A stretch of DNA of 64,000 bases, taken from contig DAINRU010000001.1 in assembly GCA_036741695.1 (NCBI GenBank), positions 62,001 through 126,000 on the forward strand, written 5' to 3'. This document shows positions 8,352 to 16,914 of this stretch, one piece after another. Numbering within the stretch: the stretch's first letter is position 1; each line of letters opens with the position of its first letter. Both the position numbers and the translations under genes were made by a program. Under the pieces are notes generated by a model. It searched no databases, was not told where the DNA came from, and saw only the letters and a program-made list of their open reading frames with translations. The stretch comes from JAFANK01 sp036741695. Its GTDB lineage: Bacteria; Vulcanimicrobiota; Vulcanimicrobiia; Eremiobacterales; Eremiobacteraceae.

Positions 8352-8789
8352 CTAGTAGTTGGTTGTGTCTGCCCTCTCCATGCTGGCCTGCATGGGGCGC
8401 ACGCCGAACTGGCGTCCGAACTTCTGCTCGATGATGTAGTGGTTGATCTCGGCCTGCTCGCGCTCGGGGAGGCCGATGAAACGGACGCCATACCTCGTCT
8501 GGTAGCCGGTCGACTTGCTGAGCGCGTACACCACCCGAGCCCGCGTGTCGAAGCGCCGGCCAACGCCCAAGCTCATGAGCAGCCCGACGGTGTCTCCCGG
8601 TCTCATCCGAACGTGCGTTCGGACGCACGCGCCGCCCACGGAGATATCCTCGAGCATCGCCTGCTGCTCTTGCGACCAATCGGTGCGCAGGCGGATGGGC
8701 TCGCTGATCATGACCCGCGGGTGCGCGCGCGGGTGACGCAGGGTTACTGTCTTATGAAAAACGCGGCGGAGAGAGTCAAAGAGCGCCAC
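8352..8789 (-). CDS. PilZ domain protein (c-di-GMP receptor)
   Basis: 145 residues. HPRAHPRV provides the arginine-rich RxxxR switch and DISVGGACVRT the D/NxSxxG motif, the two halves of the c-di-GMP-binding site. YQTRYGVRFIGL closes the beta barrel. GTG 8789 start. It lies upstream of the phosphoribosyltransferase gene and downstream, on the same strand, of an EAL-containing protein (8903-10831), so one locus may both degrade and sense c-di-GMP. Confidence 0.87.
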   Translation of the reverse strand: MALFDSLRRVFHKTVTLRHPRAHPRVMISEPIRLRTDWSQEQQAMLEDISVGGACVRTHVRMRPGDTVGLLMSLGVGRRFDTRARVVYALSKSTGYQTRYGVRFIGLPEREQAEINHYIIEQKFGRQFGVRPMQASMERADTTNY

Positions 8790-8902
8790 GGATAAACCCC
8801 CAGCGTGGACCGAGCTTGTGGTGCGCCACCAATGGCATATCTGCCGTCTTCTTAATCATCGGAGGCCGGCCCACCCTGCGGGTTGACGAGAAATGGGTTC
8901 GT

Positions 8903-10831
8903 TTAGCCTATCCGGCGGGGCAACAGTTCTCCTGGGGTGAGCAGATTGCCGTCCAGGATGAAAGAGCTCGTGCGCAAGTTCCGCGCTGCCCGCTTGTAGC
9001 GCGAGAGGTTCGACGCGACGCTCGAAAACGAGGGCAACGGCGTCCGCGAGCTGCACAGGCCTACCACGGTCAGCGTCACCTCGGCGTCCTGGCGCGTAAC
9101 TTCCGGGGTGTCGATGAGCGGCAGCTCGCGGCTCACGTGGAGGGATGCCGCTTTGCGCTCGAATTCTGCGATGATGCCGGTGGCAAGCTGCTGAACGCGG
9201 CTCTCCGAGCAGAGCACGACGAAGTTCACCCCGCCCAGATGGCCGACGAGGCTGTGCGCCGCGTCGAAGGCCTTGGCCGTACCGGTCAGCGTCTCGGCGA
9301 GCAGACTGATGATCTCGTCGCCGCGGCCGAACCCATACCGCTCGTTGTAATGACGCAGATGGTTGATGTCGACGTGGAGCAGGGCAAAAGGAGCGTTGCT
9401 TTGCGCTCTTCGCTCGATCTCTTGCTGGACGAGCATGCGGCCCGGCAACCCTGTGAGCGGGTTTGAATAACGCGATACCGAGGCCTGGAATTCCGTCATC
9501 GTGTGCAGCAGATCGCGCACGGACACGACGCCGGAGTACGAGCCGTTCTCGAGCACCACGATCTCGTCGTACATCTCGGAGCGGCGGCGGTGCACGACCT
9601 TGCGAGCGACGTCGTCGATCGAATCGTTGACGTCGACCGCCAAATACGAGTCGTCCATCACGAGGCGCGCGGGGCGCCGCGCATAGATCGAGTAGCCGAA
9701 CTGGTGCGAGAGGCGCTCGTAGAGCTTGGTCCGGCTGACGAGGCCGACGGGCGCGCCCGCGTCGGTGAGGACGACGCTGTCGAGATCGGGATTGCGATCG
9801 AAGATCTCCATGACTTCCATGGTGTACGCCGTCGGTGCGAGCGCGGGAGCGCGCCGCGTCACCGCCGACACCGTCATGCGCTTCGGAGCAGGCGCCGTAC
9901 GGCTGGCGGACGCCCGCTCTCTGATGAAGGCGGCGATCTCGGCCTTCGGTTCGGCGAAGACCGATGAGGGTCTGGCGAGGAGGAATCCTTGGCCATACTC
10001 GACGCCGATCTCGATCAGCGTGGCAAGCTCTTCGACGGTCTCGATGCCTTCGGCCAGCACCTTGGCGTCGATGCGCCGGGCGAAGATGATGATGGCGGAG
10101 ACGAGTGCGTTCTTGGCACGGTCGCGGTCGATGTCGCGCACGAGCGCGATGTCCAATTTGATGAAGTGCGGGCGGACCTCGGTGACGGCGCGCAGCGAGT
10201 TGTGGCCTGCGCCGGCGTCGTCGATGGCGACCTTGAACCCCTGGCGGTTGTAGTGGAGCAGCGTGCGTTTGAACAGGTCGAAGTCCTCGATGGCCTGCTT
10301 CTCCGTGATCTCGAGGACGATGCGCTCCTGGGCTAAGCGGTTTTGATCGACGACGTCGCGCGACAGCGCCTCGTTGCGCTCTTCGAAGACGCGCGGGCTG
10401 ATATTGAGGAAGAGATAGCAGCCGGGCGGGATGCCCGAGGCGTTGGCGATGGCGCGGAAGCGGCAGATGCGTTCGAGCTGAGCGGCGACGCCGCGCTCGG
10501 CGGCGGTCGAGAACAAAGCGTCGGCGCTTTCCAGGCGGGTGCCGATGGGGCCGCGCGAGAGCGCCTCGTAACCGAGCACGCTGCCGTCGGAGAGCGAGAC
10601 GATGGGCTGGAAGAGCGTGCGGATGCGGCCTTCTTTGAGCAGGCGATCGAAATCGTCGCCGCCGCCTTCGAGCGGTGCGGCGGGCGTTTCGTCAACGATG
10701 AGCGGGGGCGCGTGCGGATCGGGAAGCGGCGCGTCCGCTTCGCCCTCGGGGCCCTGCGGCAACGGCGTGGCGTCGCCCGTGACAAAGCCGAGCAGCCGCC
10801 GAAAACGGTTGTTGAGCTTAGAGGGGGTCAT
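8903..10831 (-). CDS. EAL-CBS-GGDEF signalling protein with degenerate cyclase site
   Basis: 642 residues in the order EAL (about 60-315), two CBS motifs (about 325-440) and GGDEF (about 450-620). The EAL site looks complete: EAL at 89-91, LEITEKQ, AIDDAGAG and KVLAEGIET supply the usual metal and catalytic residues, so c-di-GMP phosphodiesterase activity is plausible. In the GGDEF domain the signature position reads GGVNF (HLGGVNFVVL), so it is probably not a cyclase and may bind GTP or act as a regulatory domain. CBS motifs usually bind adenosine nucleotides. No membrane segment is seen. ATG 10831 is preferred to TTG 10852. Confidence 0.88.
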   Translation of the reverse strand: MTPSKLNNRFRRLLGFVTGDATPLPQGPEGEADAPLPDPHAPPLIVDETPAAPLEGGGDDFDRLLKEGRIRTLFQPIVSLSDGSVLGYEALSRGPIGTRLESADALFSTAAERGVAAQLERICRFRAIANASGIPPGCYLFLNISPRVFEERNEALSRDVVDQNRLAQERIVLEITEKQAIEDFDLFKRTLLHYNRQGFKVAIDDAGAGHNSLRAVTEVRPHFIKLDIALVRDIDRDRAKNALVSAIIIFARRIDAKVLAEGIETVEELATLIEIGVEYGQGFLLARPSSVFAEPKAEIAAFIRERASASRTAPAPKRMTVSAVTRRAPALAPTAYTMEVMEIFDRNPDLDSVVLTDAGAPVGLVSRTKLYERLSHQFGYSIYARRPARLVMDDSYLAVDVNDSIDDVARKVVHRRRSEMYDEIVVLENGSYSGVVSVRDLLHTMTEFQASVSRYSNPLTGLPGRMLVQQEIERRAQSNAPFALLHVDINHLRHYNERYGFGRGDEIISLLAETLTGTAKAFDAAHSLVGHLGGVNFVVLCSESRVQQLATGIIAEFERKAASLHVSRELPLIDTPEVTRQDAEVTLTVVGLCSSRTPLPSFSSVASNLSRYKRAARNLRTSSFILDGNLLTPGELLPRRIG

Positions 10832-11027
10832 CGTTGCATGCGCCGCTCGCAAGGCCGTAAGAAAACCGGGTCACACTAAAGGGGTGGCCGCTACAGCCCT
10901 ACTCGATTCATCGGCGGCCGGACCGGTGAAAGTTAACGTTTGTCACTATGCTGTCCCGGCGATTCCTCTTTTGCGCTCCTCCACGCCATATGAAGGGCGC
11001 ACTTTGCCGGATGTAGCAAGGACGAGC

Positions 11028-12947
11028 ATGGCCATTTCCAATGGTGGTTTCGCGCGTCTGACCGAGCCCATGGTGCGCGACGGCGAGCGCCTGCGGGTCG
11101 CGACCTGGGAGGAAGCGCTCGAACGGGCGGTCGGCGGGATAGCGAGTGCCGTCAAGGCGGGCGGTCCGAATGCGGTCGGCTTATTCAGCTGTTCGAAGAC
11201 GACGAACGAGTTGAACTTCCTCAGCCAGAAGTTCGCGCGCGCCGTCATCGGCTGCAATAACGTCGACAGCTGCAACCGTACCTGACACGCTCCTAGCGTC
11301 GCCGGTCTGGCGGCGGTCTTCGGAGCAGGCGGCGGCACGAGCTCCTATCAGGAGGTCGAGGAGACCGACCTGATCATCCTATGGGGATCGAACGCGCGCG
11401 AGACGCATCCGATCTTCTTCCATCACGTCACGCGCGGCGTGCGCAATGGCGCACAGCTCGTCGTCGTCGATCCACGCCGCACCGGCACCGCGCAATGGGC
11501 CGACACCTGGTTGGGCCTCAACGTGGGCAGCGACATCGCTCTTTCCAACGCCATGGCGCACGAGATCCTCGAGCGCGGTCTTGAGAACCGGACCTTTATC
11601 GAGCGGGCGACGAGCGGGTTCGATGAGTACCGCCGTAGCGTCGAGCGTTACACGCCGGAGATGGCCGCCGGCGTGACCGGCGTGCCGGCGGACGTCATCC
11701 GCCGCGTGGCGGTCGCGTATGCGTCGGCCGATCGCGCCATGATCTGCTGGACGCTTGGCATCACCGAACACCATAATGCCGTCGACAACGTCTTCGCCCT
11801 CATCAACTTGAGCCTGTTGACCGGTCACGTCGGCCGCTACGGCAGCGGCCTCAATCCGCTGCGCGGTCAGAACAACGTGCAGGGCGGCGGCGACATGGGC
11901 GCCATCCCTGACCGCTTGCCCGGTTTTCAGAGCCTGAGTGACGACGAGCTGCGCGGAAAGTTCGAGCGCGCGTGGGGCGTGAAGATCCCAAGCAAGCGCG
12001 GCTGGCGGCTCAACGAGATGTTCGAAGCGATGGAACGCGGCGAGCTGCGCGCGCTCTACGTCATCGGCGAGAATCCGCTCGTCTCCGAGGCCGACCGCAG
12101 CCGCGCCGAACACATCTTGTCAAACGTCGACCACCTCATCGTGCAGGATCTCTTCCTCACCCAAACTGCGGAGCTGGCCGACGTGGTCCTGCCGGCGGCG
12201 GCCGGCTGGTGCGAATCTGAGGGCACGGTGACGAACTCGGAACGCCGCGTGCAGCGCGTGCGCAAGATCGTCGATCCGCCAGGCAACGCGCGCGACGACC
12301 TCGCGATCCTGTGCGATATCGCCCGCGGCCTGGGCCACGATCTCGGTCACCCGAGCGCTGAGGAGCTGTGGAACGAAGTGCGCAGCTTGAGCCCGATGCA
12401 TGCCGGCATGTCGTACGAGCGCCTCGAGCGTCTCGGCGGCTTGCGCTGGCCCTGCCCTGACGATCAGCACCCCGGCACAATGTTCTTGCACGGCCGGCTA
12501 TGGGAAAGCCCCGTACGTGGTCCCCGTGCGCCTTTCAACGTGGTCGAAAACGAAGGACCGGTGGACGAGATCACGCCTGAATTCCCGCTGCTGCTCACGA
12601 CTGGTCGCCGTCTGGACTCGTTCAACTCGGGCGTGCAGAGCGGCGACTACACCTCGCCCTTGCGCCGCGACGAGTCGCTGGATGTGTCGCCGGAAGACGC
12701 CGTCCGGTACGATGTCGCGGACGGCGAGCGGGTCAGGGTGAGCTCGCGTCGCGGTTCGGTCGTGGTCGCTGTACGGATCGACCCATCGCTGCGGGCGGGC
12801 CTGGCTTTCATGACATTCCATTTCGACGTGCCGACCAACGTGCTGACGATCGAAGCCAACGATCCAAAGTCGGGCACGGCCGAGTTCAAGGCTTCTGCCA
12901 TACGAATCGACAAGCTCCCCGCGGCTGCGATCGCAGCCGGAGAGTGA
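11028..12947 (+). CDS. fdhA: Formate dehydrogenase alpha subunit, molybdopterin half, selenoprotein (UGA read through)
   Basis: The catalytic half of a formate dehydrogenase: about 639 residues if the TGA at 11283-11285 is read as selenocysteine (residue 86). Flanks read SCNRT-Sec-HAPSVAGL, matching the FdhF active site, where Sec is followed by an essential His. The frame is uninterrupted for 554 codons after the TGA. Downstream are LIILWGSNARETHP, NPLRGQNNVQGGGDMG, DLFLTQTAELADVVLPAAAGWCESEGT and a C-terminal dinucleotide-binding domain, all typical of bis-MGD enzymes. The usual N-terminal [4Fe-4S] CxxCxxxC module is absent: the protein begins GGFARLTEPMVRDG, which in homologues follows that module. 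The module is encoded at 14833-15765. ATG 11028 has AGGA 6 nt upstream. It needs SelA, SelB and tRNA-Sec encoded elsewhere. Confidence 0.88.
11283..11314 (+). promoter_or_regulatory. UGA selenocysteine codon and SECIS-like hairpin
   Basis: TGA (11283-11285) is followed after 12 nt by a hairpin: stem GTCGCC (11298-11303) with GGCGGC (11309-11314), six pairs including one G-U, closing the loop GGTCT. Bacterial fdhF SECIS elements have an apical loop with GGUCU at this distance from the UGA, recognised by SelB. Loop sequence and spacing both match. Confidence 0.85.
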
Positions 12948-12950
12948 TCG

Positions 12951-14801
12951 TTGGACCTCCACTTCACCGCCGCACAGCCGAGCGACGCGGAACGCGAGGC
13001 GGTTGACGCGCTCTTGGGGCCGCCCGCATCCAGATGGGAGGGCGGTGCGCGCTCCGAGCGTGACGGGCATGTCTCGTTCGGCGGCCACGATGCGCGCAAG
13101 CACCGCACGCAGCTCTTGCCCGCCTTGCACGCGGTCAACGATCGTGTCGGATGGATCAGCGAAGGGGCGATCAACTACATCTGTCAGCGCCTGACCGTTC
13201 CTCCGGCCGACGCCTACGGCGTGGCGAGCTTCTATGGGCTCTTTTCGACCACGCCGCGGCCGCCGTTGGTCCTGCATGTGTGTGATGACGTAGTGTGCAT
13301 GGCTTTGGGAGCCGGCGACGTGTGTGCCGCTCTTGAGACGTGTGCCGGCGCTGCTGGTGCATCGAAGGATGGCGCAACTACGGCCTGGCAGCGAAGCCCT
13401 TGTCTGGGGTTATGCGACAAAGGCCCCGCGGCATTGTTGCTCATCGGCAAGAAATTGGGATTGTGGCCTTTCCGAGGCGCCGTACGGGCGCCGATCGATG
13501 CCGAACAGGCCTGCCAGTTCTTCGAGCCAAAAATCGGCGATCGCAGCTCCACGTTCGATGTGCGCAAGTCAGCGCGTTCCGGTACGCGATTGTTGCGCCG
13601 CATCGTGCAAGGCGTCGGATGCCAGAGCCTCGATGACTACAGATCTTCGGGCGGCTACGCGTCGCTGCGGCGCGCTTTTGATCTCGGCGCCAGCGGCATC
13701 ATTCGCGAGGTGACCGACTCCAAACTTACGGGACGCGGAGGTGCGGCATTTCCGACCGGCCGCAAGTGGGAAGCGGTCGCGCGCGAACCGGAGCGTCCTC
13801 ATTACATAGTATGCAACGCTGATGAATCCGAGCCAGGCACGTTCAAGGATCGCGTGCTCATGGAAGAGGACCCGTTCGCCATCATCGAGGCCATGACAAT
13901 CGCGGCGATCGCCGGCGGCTGCGAACACGGCTACATCTACGTACGCGGTGAATATCCGCAGGCAGAACAGAGCATTTCACGCGCGATCGAGCAAGCGCGC
14001 CGGCATGGCATGCTCGGGCCCGACGTTATGGAACGGGGTGTGTCATTCGACATCGAGCTGCGTCGCGGAGCGGGGGCCTACATCTGCGGCGAGGAGACGG
14101 CGCTCTTCAACTCGATCGAAGGGTTTCGCGGCGAGCCACGCAACAAGCCGCCGTTTCCCGTGCAGAAAGGGCTCTTCGGCAAGCCGACGATCATCAACAA
14201 CGTCGAGACGCTCGCCAACGTTCTGGATATCGTGCTGGATGGCGGGCAAGCGTACGCCGCAACTGGCACCGCGGACTCGACCGGCACGAAGCTTTTCTGC
14301 CTCTCCGGACACGTGGCCAAGCCGGGTCTCTACGAGGTCGCCTTCGGTACCACGCTTCGCGTTCTCATCGAACTGGCAGGCGGGGTGCGCTCGGGTCACC
14401 GTCTGCAAGCCGTGCTCCTGGGAGGCGCGGCGGGCGCATTCGTCACGCCAGACGAGCTCGATACGCCGCTCACCTTTGACGGCGTGCGTGCGATCAAGGC
14501 GACCTTGGGATCGGGCGTCGTCATCGTCTTCGACGAGACCACCGATCTCAAAGCGATACTGGCGCGCATCGCGGCGTTCTTCCGCGACGAATCCTGCGGA
14601 CAGTGCGTGCCCTGCCGCGTCGGTACCGTCCGGCAAGAAGAGCTCTTGGCGCGCATGGCATCCGGTACGGCGCATTCCGACGAGCGCACGCTGCTCGGCG
14701 AGATCGGCCAGGTCATGCGCGATGCCTCGATCTGCGGACTGGGCCAGACCGCATCGAGCGCGATCGAATCTGCGCTGGCCAAGTTCGCGCTGTTCGGGTG
14801 A
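12951..14801 (+). CDS. fdhB: NAD-dependent formate dehydrogenase beta subunit, NuoE-NuoF fusion
   Basis: 616 residues. The first about 160 form a NuoE-like thioredoxin-fold domain whose [2Fe-2S] cysteines lie in CDDVVC and CLGLC. From about residue 200 the NuoF part has the FMN/NADH site (GRGGAAFPTGRKWE, NADESEPGTFKDRVLME, GAGAYICGEETALFNSIEG) and the C-terminal [4Fe-4S] motif SCGQCVPC. The protein would pass electrons from the alpha subunit to NAD+. It starts at TTG 12951, 4 nt after the fdhA stop, with GGAGAG just upstream. The fusion is known in soluble formate dehydrogenases and bifurcating hydrogenases. Confidence 0.9.
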   Translation: MDLHFTAAQPSDAEREAVDALLGPPASRWEGGARSERDGHVSFGGHDARKHRTQLLPALHAVNDRVGWISEGAINYICQRLTVPPADAYGVASFYGLFSTTPRPPLVLHVCDDVVCMALGAGDVCAALETCAGAAGASKDGATTAWQRSPCLGLCDKGPAALLLIGKKLGLWPFRGAVRAPIDAEQACQFFEPKIGDRSSTFDVRKSARSGTRLLRRIVQGVGCQSLDDYRSSGGYASLRRAFDLGASGIIREVTDSKLTGRGGAAFPTGRKWEAVAREPERPHYIVCNADESEPGTFKDRVLMEEDPFAIIEAMTIAAIAGGCEHGYIYVRGEYPQAEQSISRAIEQARRHGMLGPDVMERGVSFDIELRRGAGAYICGEETALFNSIEGFRGEPRNKPPFPVQKGLFGKPTIINNVETLANVLDIVLDGGQAYAATGTADSTGTKLFCLSGHVAKPGLYEVAFGTTLRVLIELAGGVRSGHRLQAVLLGGAAGAFVTPDELDTPLTFDGVRAIKATLGSGVVIVFDETTDLKAILARIAAFFRDESCGQCVPCRVGTVRQEELLARMASGTAHSDERTLLGEIGQVMRDASICGLGQTASSAIESALAKFALFG

Positions 14802-14832
14802 GATGCCACATGGGAAAGGACGCTCGAGCCTG

Positions 14833-15765
14833 ATGGGAGACGAACGCACGGTCAGCGTTGAGATCGACGGCACCGCCGTCACCGTCAAGGAAGGATGGAC
14901 GATCCTGCAGGCGGCCCGAGCGTGCGGCATCGACACGCCGACCTTGTGCTACCTCGAGAACTTGACCCCGGTCAACGTGTGCCGCGTCTGCGTGGTCGAA
15001 CTCGAAGGGGCGCGCACGCTCGTCCCCGCCTGTTCGCGTGCCTGCGAAAAGGGCATGAAGATCAAGACCGACAGCGAGCGCGTGCGTACCAGCCGCCGGA
15101 TGGTGCTCGAGTTCTTGGCGTCGTCGGTCGATGTTTCACTGGCGACCGACATGCAGCGTCAGATGCAACGCTACGGAGCGCAGCCGGCGCGCTATGGCAA
15201 GCCGGCCACTCCCGCGGCCGCGGGCGAGCGCGACGCGACCCCCGCTGGACATCACCACGCATCTAACGGTCAGGCCGCCCACACCGTCGCTCAGCCGGTG
15301 AAGCGCGACAACGACCTCTACGTGCGCGATTACAGCAAATGCATCTTATGCTACAAGTGCGTCGAAGCATGCGGCACCGACGCGCAGAACACGTTCGCCA
15401 TCGCCGTCGCCGGCCGAGGCTTTGACGCGCGCATCTCCACCGAATACGCAGTGCCGCTGCCCGATTCGGCATGCGTGTACTGCGGCAATTGCATCGGCGT
15501 GTGCCCGACCGGCGCGCTCATGTTCACGACCGAACACGACATGCGCGCCGCAGGCACCTGGGACGAGTCTCGGCAGACGAGCGGCGACACGATCTGTCCG
15601 TACTGCGGCGTCGGCTGCACCTTGACCGTGCACGCGCAAGACGGAGACATCGTCAAGGTGAGCTCACCGCTCGACCACGAGGTCGGCCACGGCCATCTCT
15701 GCATCAAGGGCCGCTTCGGCTGGCAGTTCGTGGGCAAGGGCGTGGGAAAAAATAAACGGACCTAA
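14833..15765 (+). CDS. Detached N-terminal Fe-S half of formate dehydrogenase alpha subunit (NuoG-like)
   Basis: About 310 residues. The N terminus is a plant-type [2Fe-2S] domain (CYLENLTPVNVCRVC, then C in VPACSRAC), then a linker rich in Pro, Ala and His. Next come two [4Fe-4S] clusters (CILCYKCVEAC and CVYCGNCIGVCPTGAL). The end is CPYCGVGCTLTV followed by LCIKGRFGWQFV. The last part is the first module of molybdopterin oxidoreductases, including the lysine after the fourth cysteine that links cluster and cofactor. The frame then stops 10 residues later inside a palindromic repeat. In homologues such as Moorella FdhA this is directly continuous with the module encoded at 11028-12947. ATG 14833 has GGAAAGGA upstream; ATG 14803, overlapping the fdhB stop, is an alternative. 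Confidence 0.87.
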   Translation: MGDERTVSVEIDGTAVTVKEGWTILQAARACGIDTPTLCYLENLTPVNVCRVCVVELEGARTLVPACSRACEKGMKIKTDSERVRTSRRMVLEFLASSVDVSLATDMQRQMQRYGAQPARYGKPATPAAAGERDATPAGHHHASNGQAAHTVAQPVKRDNDLYVRDYSKCILCYKCVEACGTDAQNTFAIAVAGRGFDARISTEYAVPLPDSACVYCGNCIGVCPTGALMFTTEHDMRAAGTWDESRQTSGDTICPYCGVGCTLTVHAQDGDIVKVSSPLDHEVGHGHLCIKGRFGWQFVGKGVGKNKRT

Positions 15766-15774
15766 AGGTCCGTT
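15755..15774. repeat. Dispersed 20-nt palindrome, copy 3 (inverted), ends the Fe-S subunit gene
   Basis: Arms AACGGACCT and AGGTCCGTT around AA, with GCTTCA following. This is the exact inverse of the copy and flank at 7029-7053. The stop codon TAA (15763-15765) of the Fe-S half of formate dehydrogenase is supplied by the palindrome. As RNA it forms a 9-bp hairpin but without a U tract on the + strand. Confidence 0.9.
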
Positions 15775-15809
15775 GCTTCAAGCTCCGTTGGATCCGAATC
15801 GTTACGGCA

Positions 15810-16052
15810 CTATTTGGTGAACCAGTCCGCGTTGATCTTGGTGTAGTCTTTCCACTCCTCGGGCACTTCGGTCTCATTGTAGATGGCATTCACCGGACAC
15901 GCGGCAACGCAGGCGCCGCAGTCGATGCACACGCTTGGATCGATGTAGAGCTGCGGGTCTTCATCGGCGCCCTTGATGCAATCGACCGGACAGACGTCGA
16001 CACACGACTTGTCCTTGACGGTGATGCATGGCTGGCAGATGACGTAGGTCAA
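15810..16052 (-). CDS. Ferredoxin, 7Fe / 2[4Fe-4S] type
   Basis: 80 residues with two cluster motifs: CQPCITVKDKSCVDVCPVDCI and CIDCGACVAACPVNAI. The layout, with a widened first motif and the ending DYTKINADWFTK, resembles the 7Fe ferredoxins of the Azotobacter FdI class. It is a soluble electron carrier. It lies convergent with the formate dehydrogenase locus and could serve it or other redox enzymes. The ribosome site AGGAGG precedes ATG 16052. Confidence 0.9.
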   Translation of the reverse strand: MTYVICQPCITVKDKSCVDVCPVDCIKGADEDPQLYIDPSVCIDCGACVAACPVNAIYNETEVPEEWKDYTKINADWFTK

Positions 16053-16155
16053 AGAGCGCCTCCTGAAAAGTAGTGGGCAGGCTTTCTTGTCGACACTTCG
16101 TGGAACCTACTGCGCGCCCAGCGTCGCGGACTCCAAAACGCACACTGACCCGCGC

Positions 16156-16857
16156 TCAACCTGACGTGGCGGCGGCGGGCTTGGCGTCGTCCAGCCTGCG
16201 CGACAGCACGGCGGCTCCGGCCATATCCTGGATGAAGTGGCCGAGCATGCACGGATACAACGAACCTGTGACGAGGAAGACGCACGCGTAGAGAAACCCC
16301 GTGATGGTCGCCCCGATCACGCCCGTCTTTCCCTGATACGCGTGTCCGATGCCGAAGGCCACGCTGGAAAGCACGGCCCCTACGATGAGGCTGCCGGTCA
16401 TGGAGCCGATGATGCTGAGCGCATAGCCGCGGTAGAGGAACTCCTCGCAGATGCCGGCGCTCGCCGCCACCGGCACGAACAGTATCCACTCACCTCGGTC
16501 GGTCGGGACGACAGCGCGCAGAGCACGCGCATAGTCGCCCTCGAGCACGCGCCGCGAACCGCCGAGGCTTGCCAAGACGGGCGCGACGAGCGTCACGAGG
16601 CCCACGAGCAGTTCAACGATGTAGCGCGGCGGCCGCAATCCGACCGACGCCGGCTCGAGATGATGCAAGCGAAGGGCGTATAAAGCTAAAGCGGTAAGAG
16701 ACCACAGGATCACGATCGTGCGAGCGTAGCGTAGGTACTTGCCCGCCGAGGCAGATGCCGCGGCACGGATGCGCTTGCCGGTCCACAGCGACACCAGCGG
16801 CAACGCGATGATGAGGATGAGCAAGGTCAGGATGATCATGACTGTTGGGTGCGGCAT
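16156..16857 (-). CDS. CPBP family intramembrane metalloprotease
   Basis: 233 residues with about six to seven hydrophobic segments. The family motifs are EEFLYRG (Glu138, Glu139), FGIGHAYQG (His172) and SLYPCMLGHFIQD (His207), together the putative metal site of Rce1/CPBP proteases. Bacterial members process or scaffold membrane substrates and some confer bacteriocin self-immunity; the substrate here is unknown. It stands alone on the minus strand, divergent from the MFS gene. Confidence 0.85.
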   Translation of the reverse strand: MPHPTVMIILTLLILIIALPLVSLWTGKRIRAAASASAGKYLRYARTIVILWSLTALALYALRLHHLEPASVGLRPPRYIVELLVGLVTLVAPVLASLGGSRRVLEGDYARALRAVVPTDRGEWILFVPVAASAGICEEFLYRGYALSIIGSMTGSLIVGAVLSSVAFGIGHAYQGKTGVIGATITGFLYACVFLVTGSLYPCMLGHFIQDMAGAAVLSRRLDDAKPAAATSG

Positions 16858-16914
16858 CGAGCCTGCCCTTAGGGCGCGGGGGCGTCAAGCCCTCGTCCGG
16901 GAGGCGCGCCGGGC

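Noticed and set aside
11439..12947. Formate dehydrogenase starting at 11439, after the TGA
   Set aside because: It would delete conserved residues before and around the active site. The TGA context and SECIS-like hairpin support readthrough.
13948..14800. Upstream extension of the frame of the Fe-S half into fdhB
   Set aside because: This part is out of frame with the clear NuoF coding sequence and is low-complexity Arg/Ser. Homology begins at about 14833.
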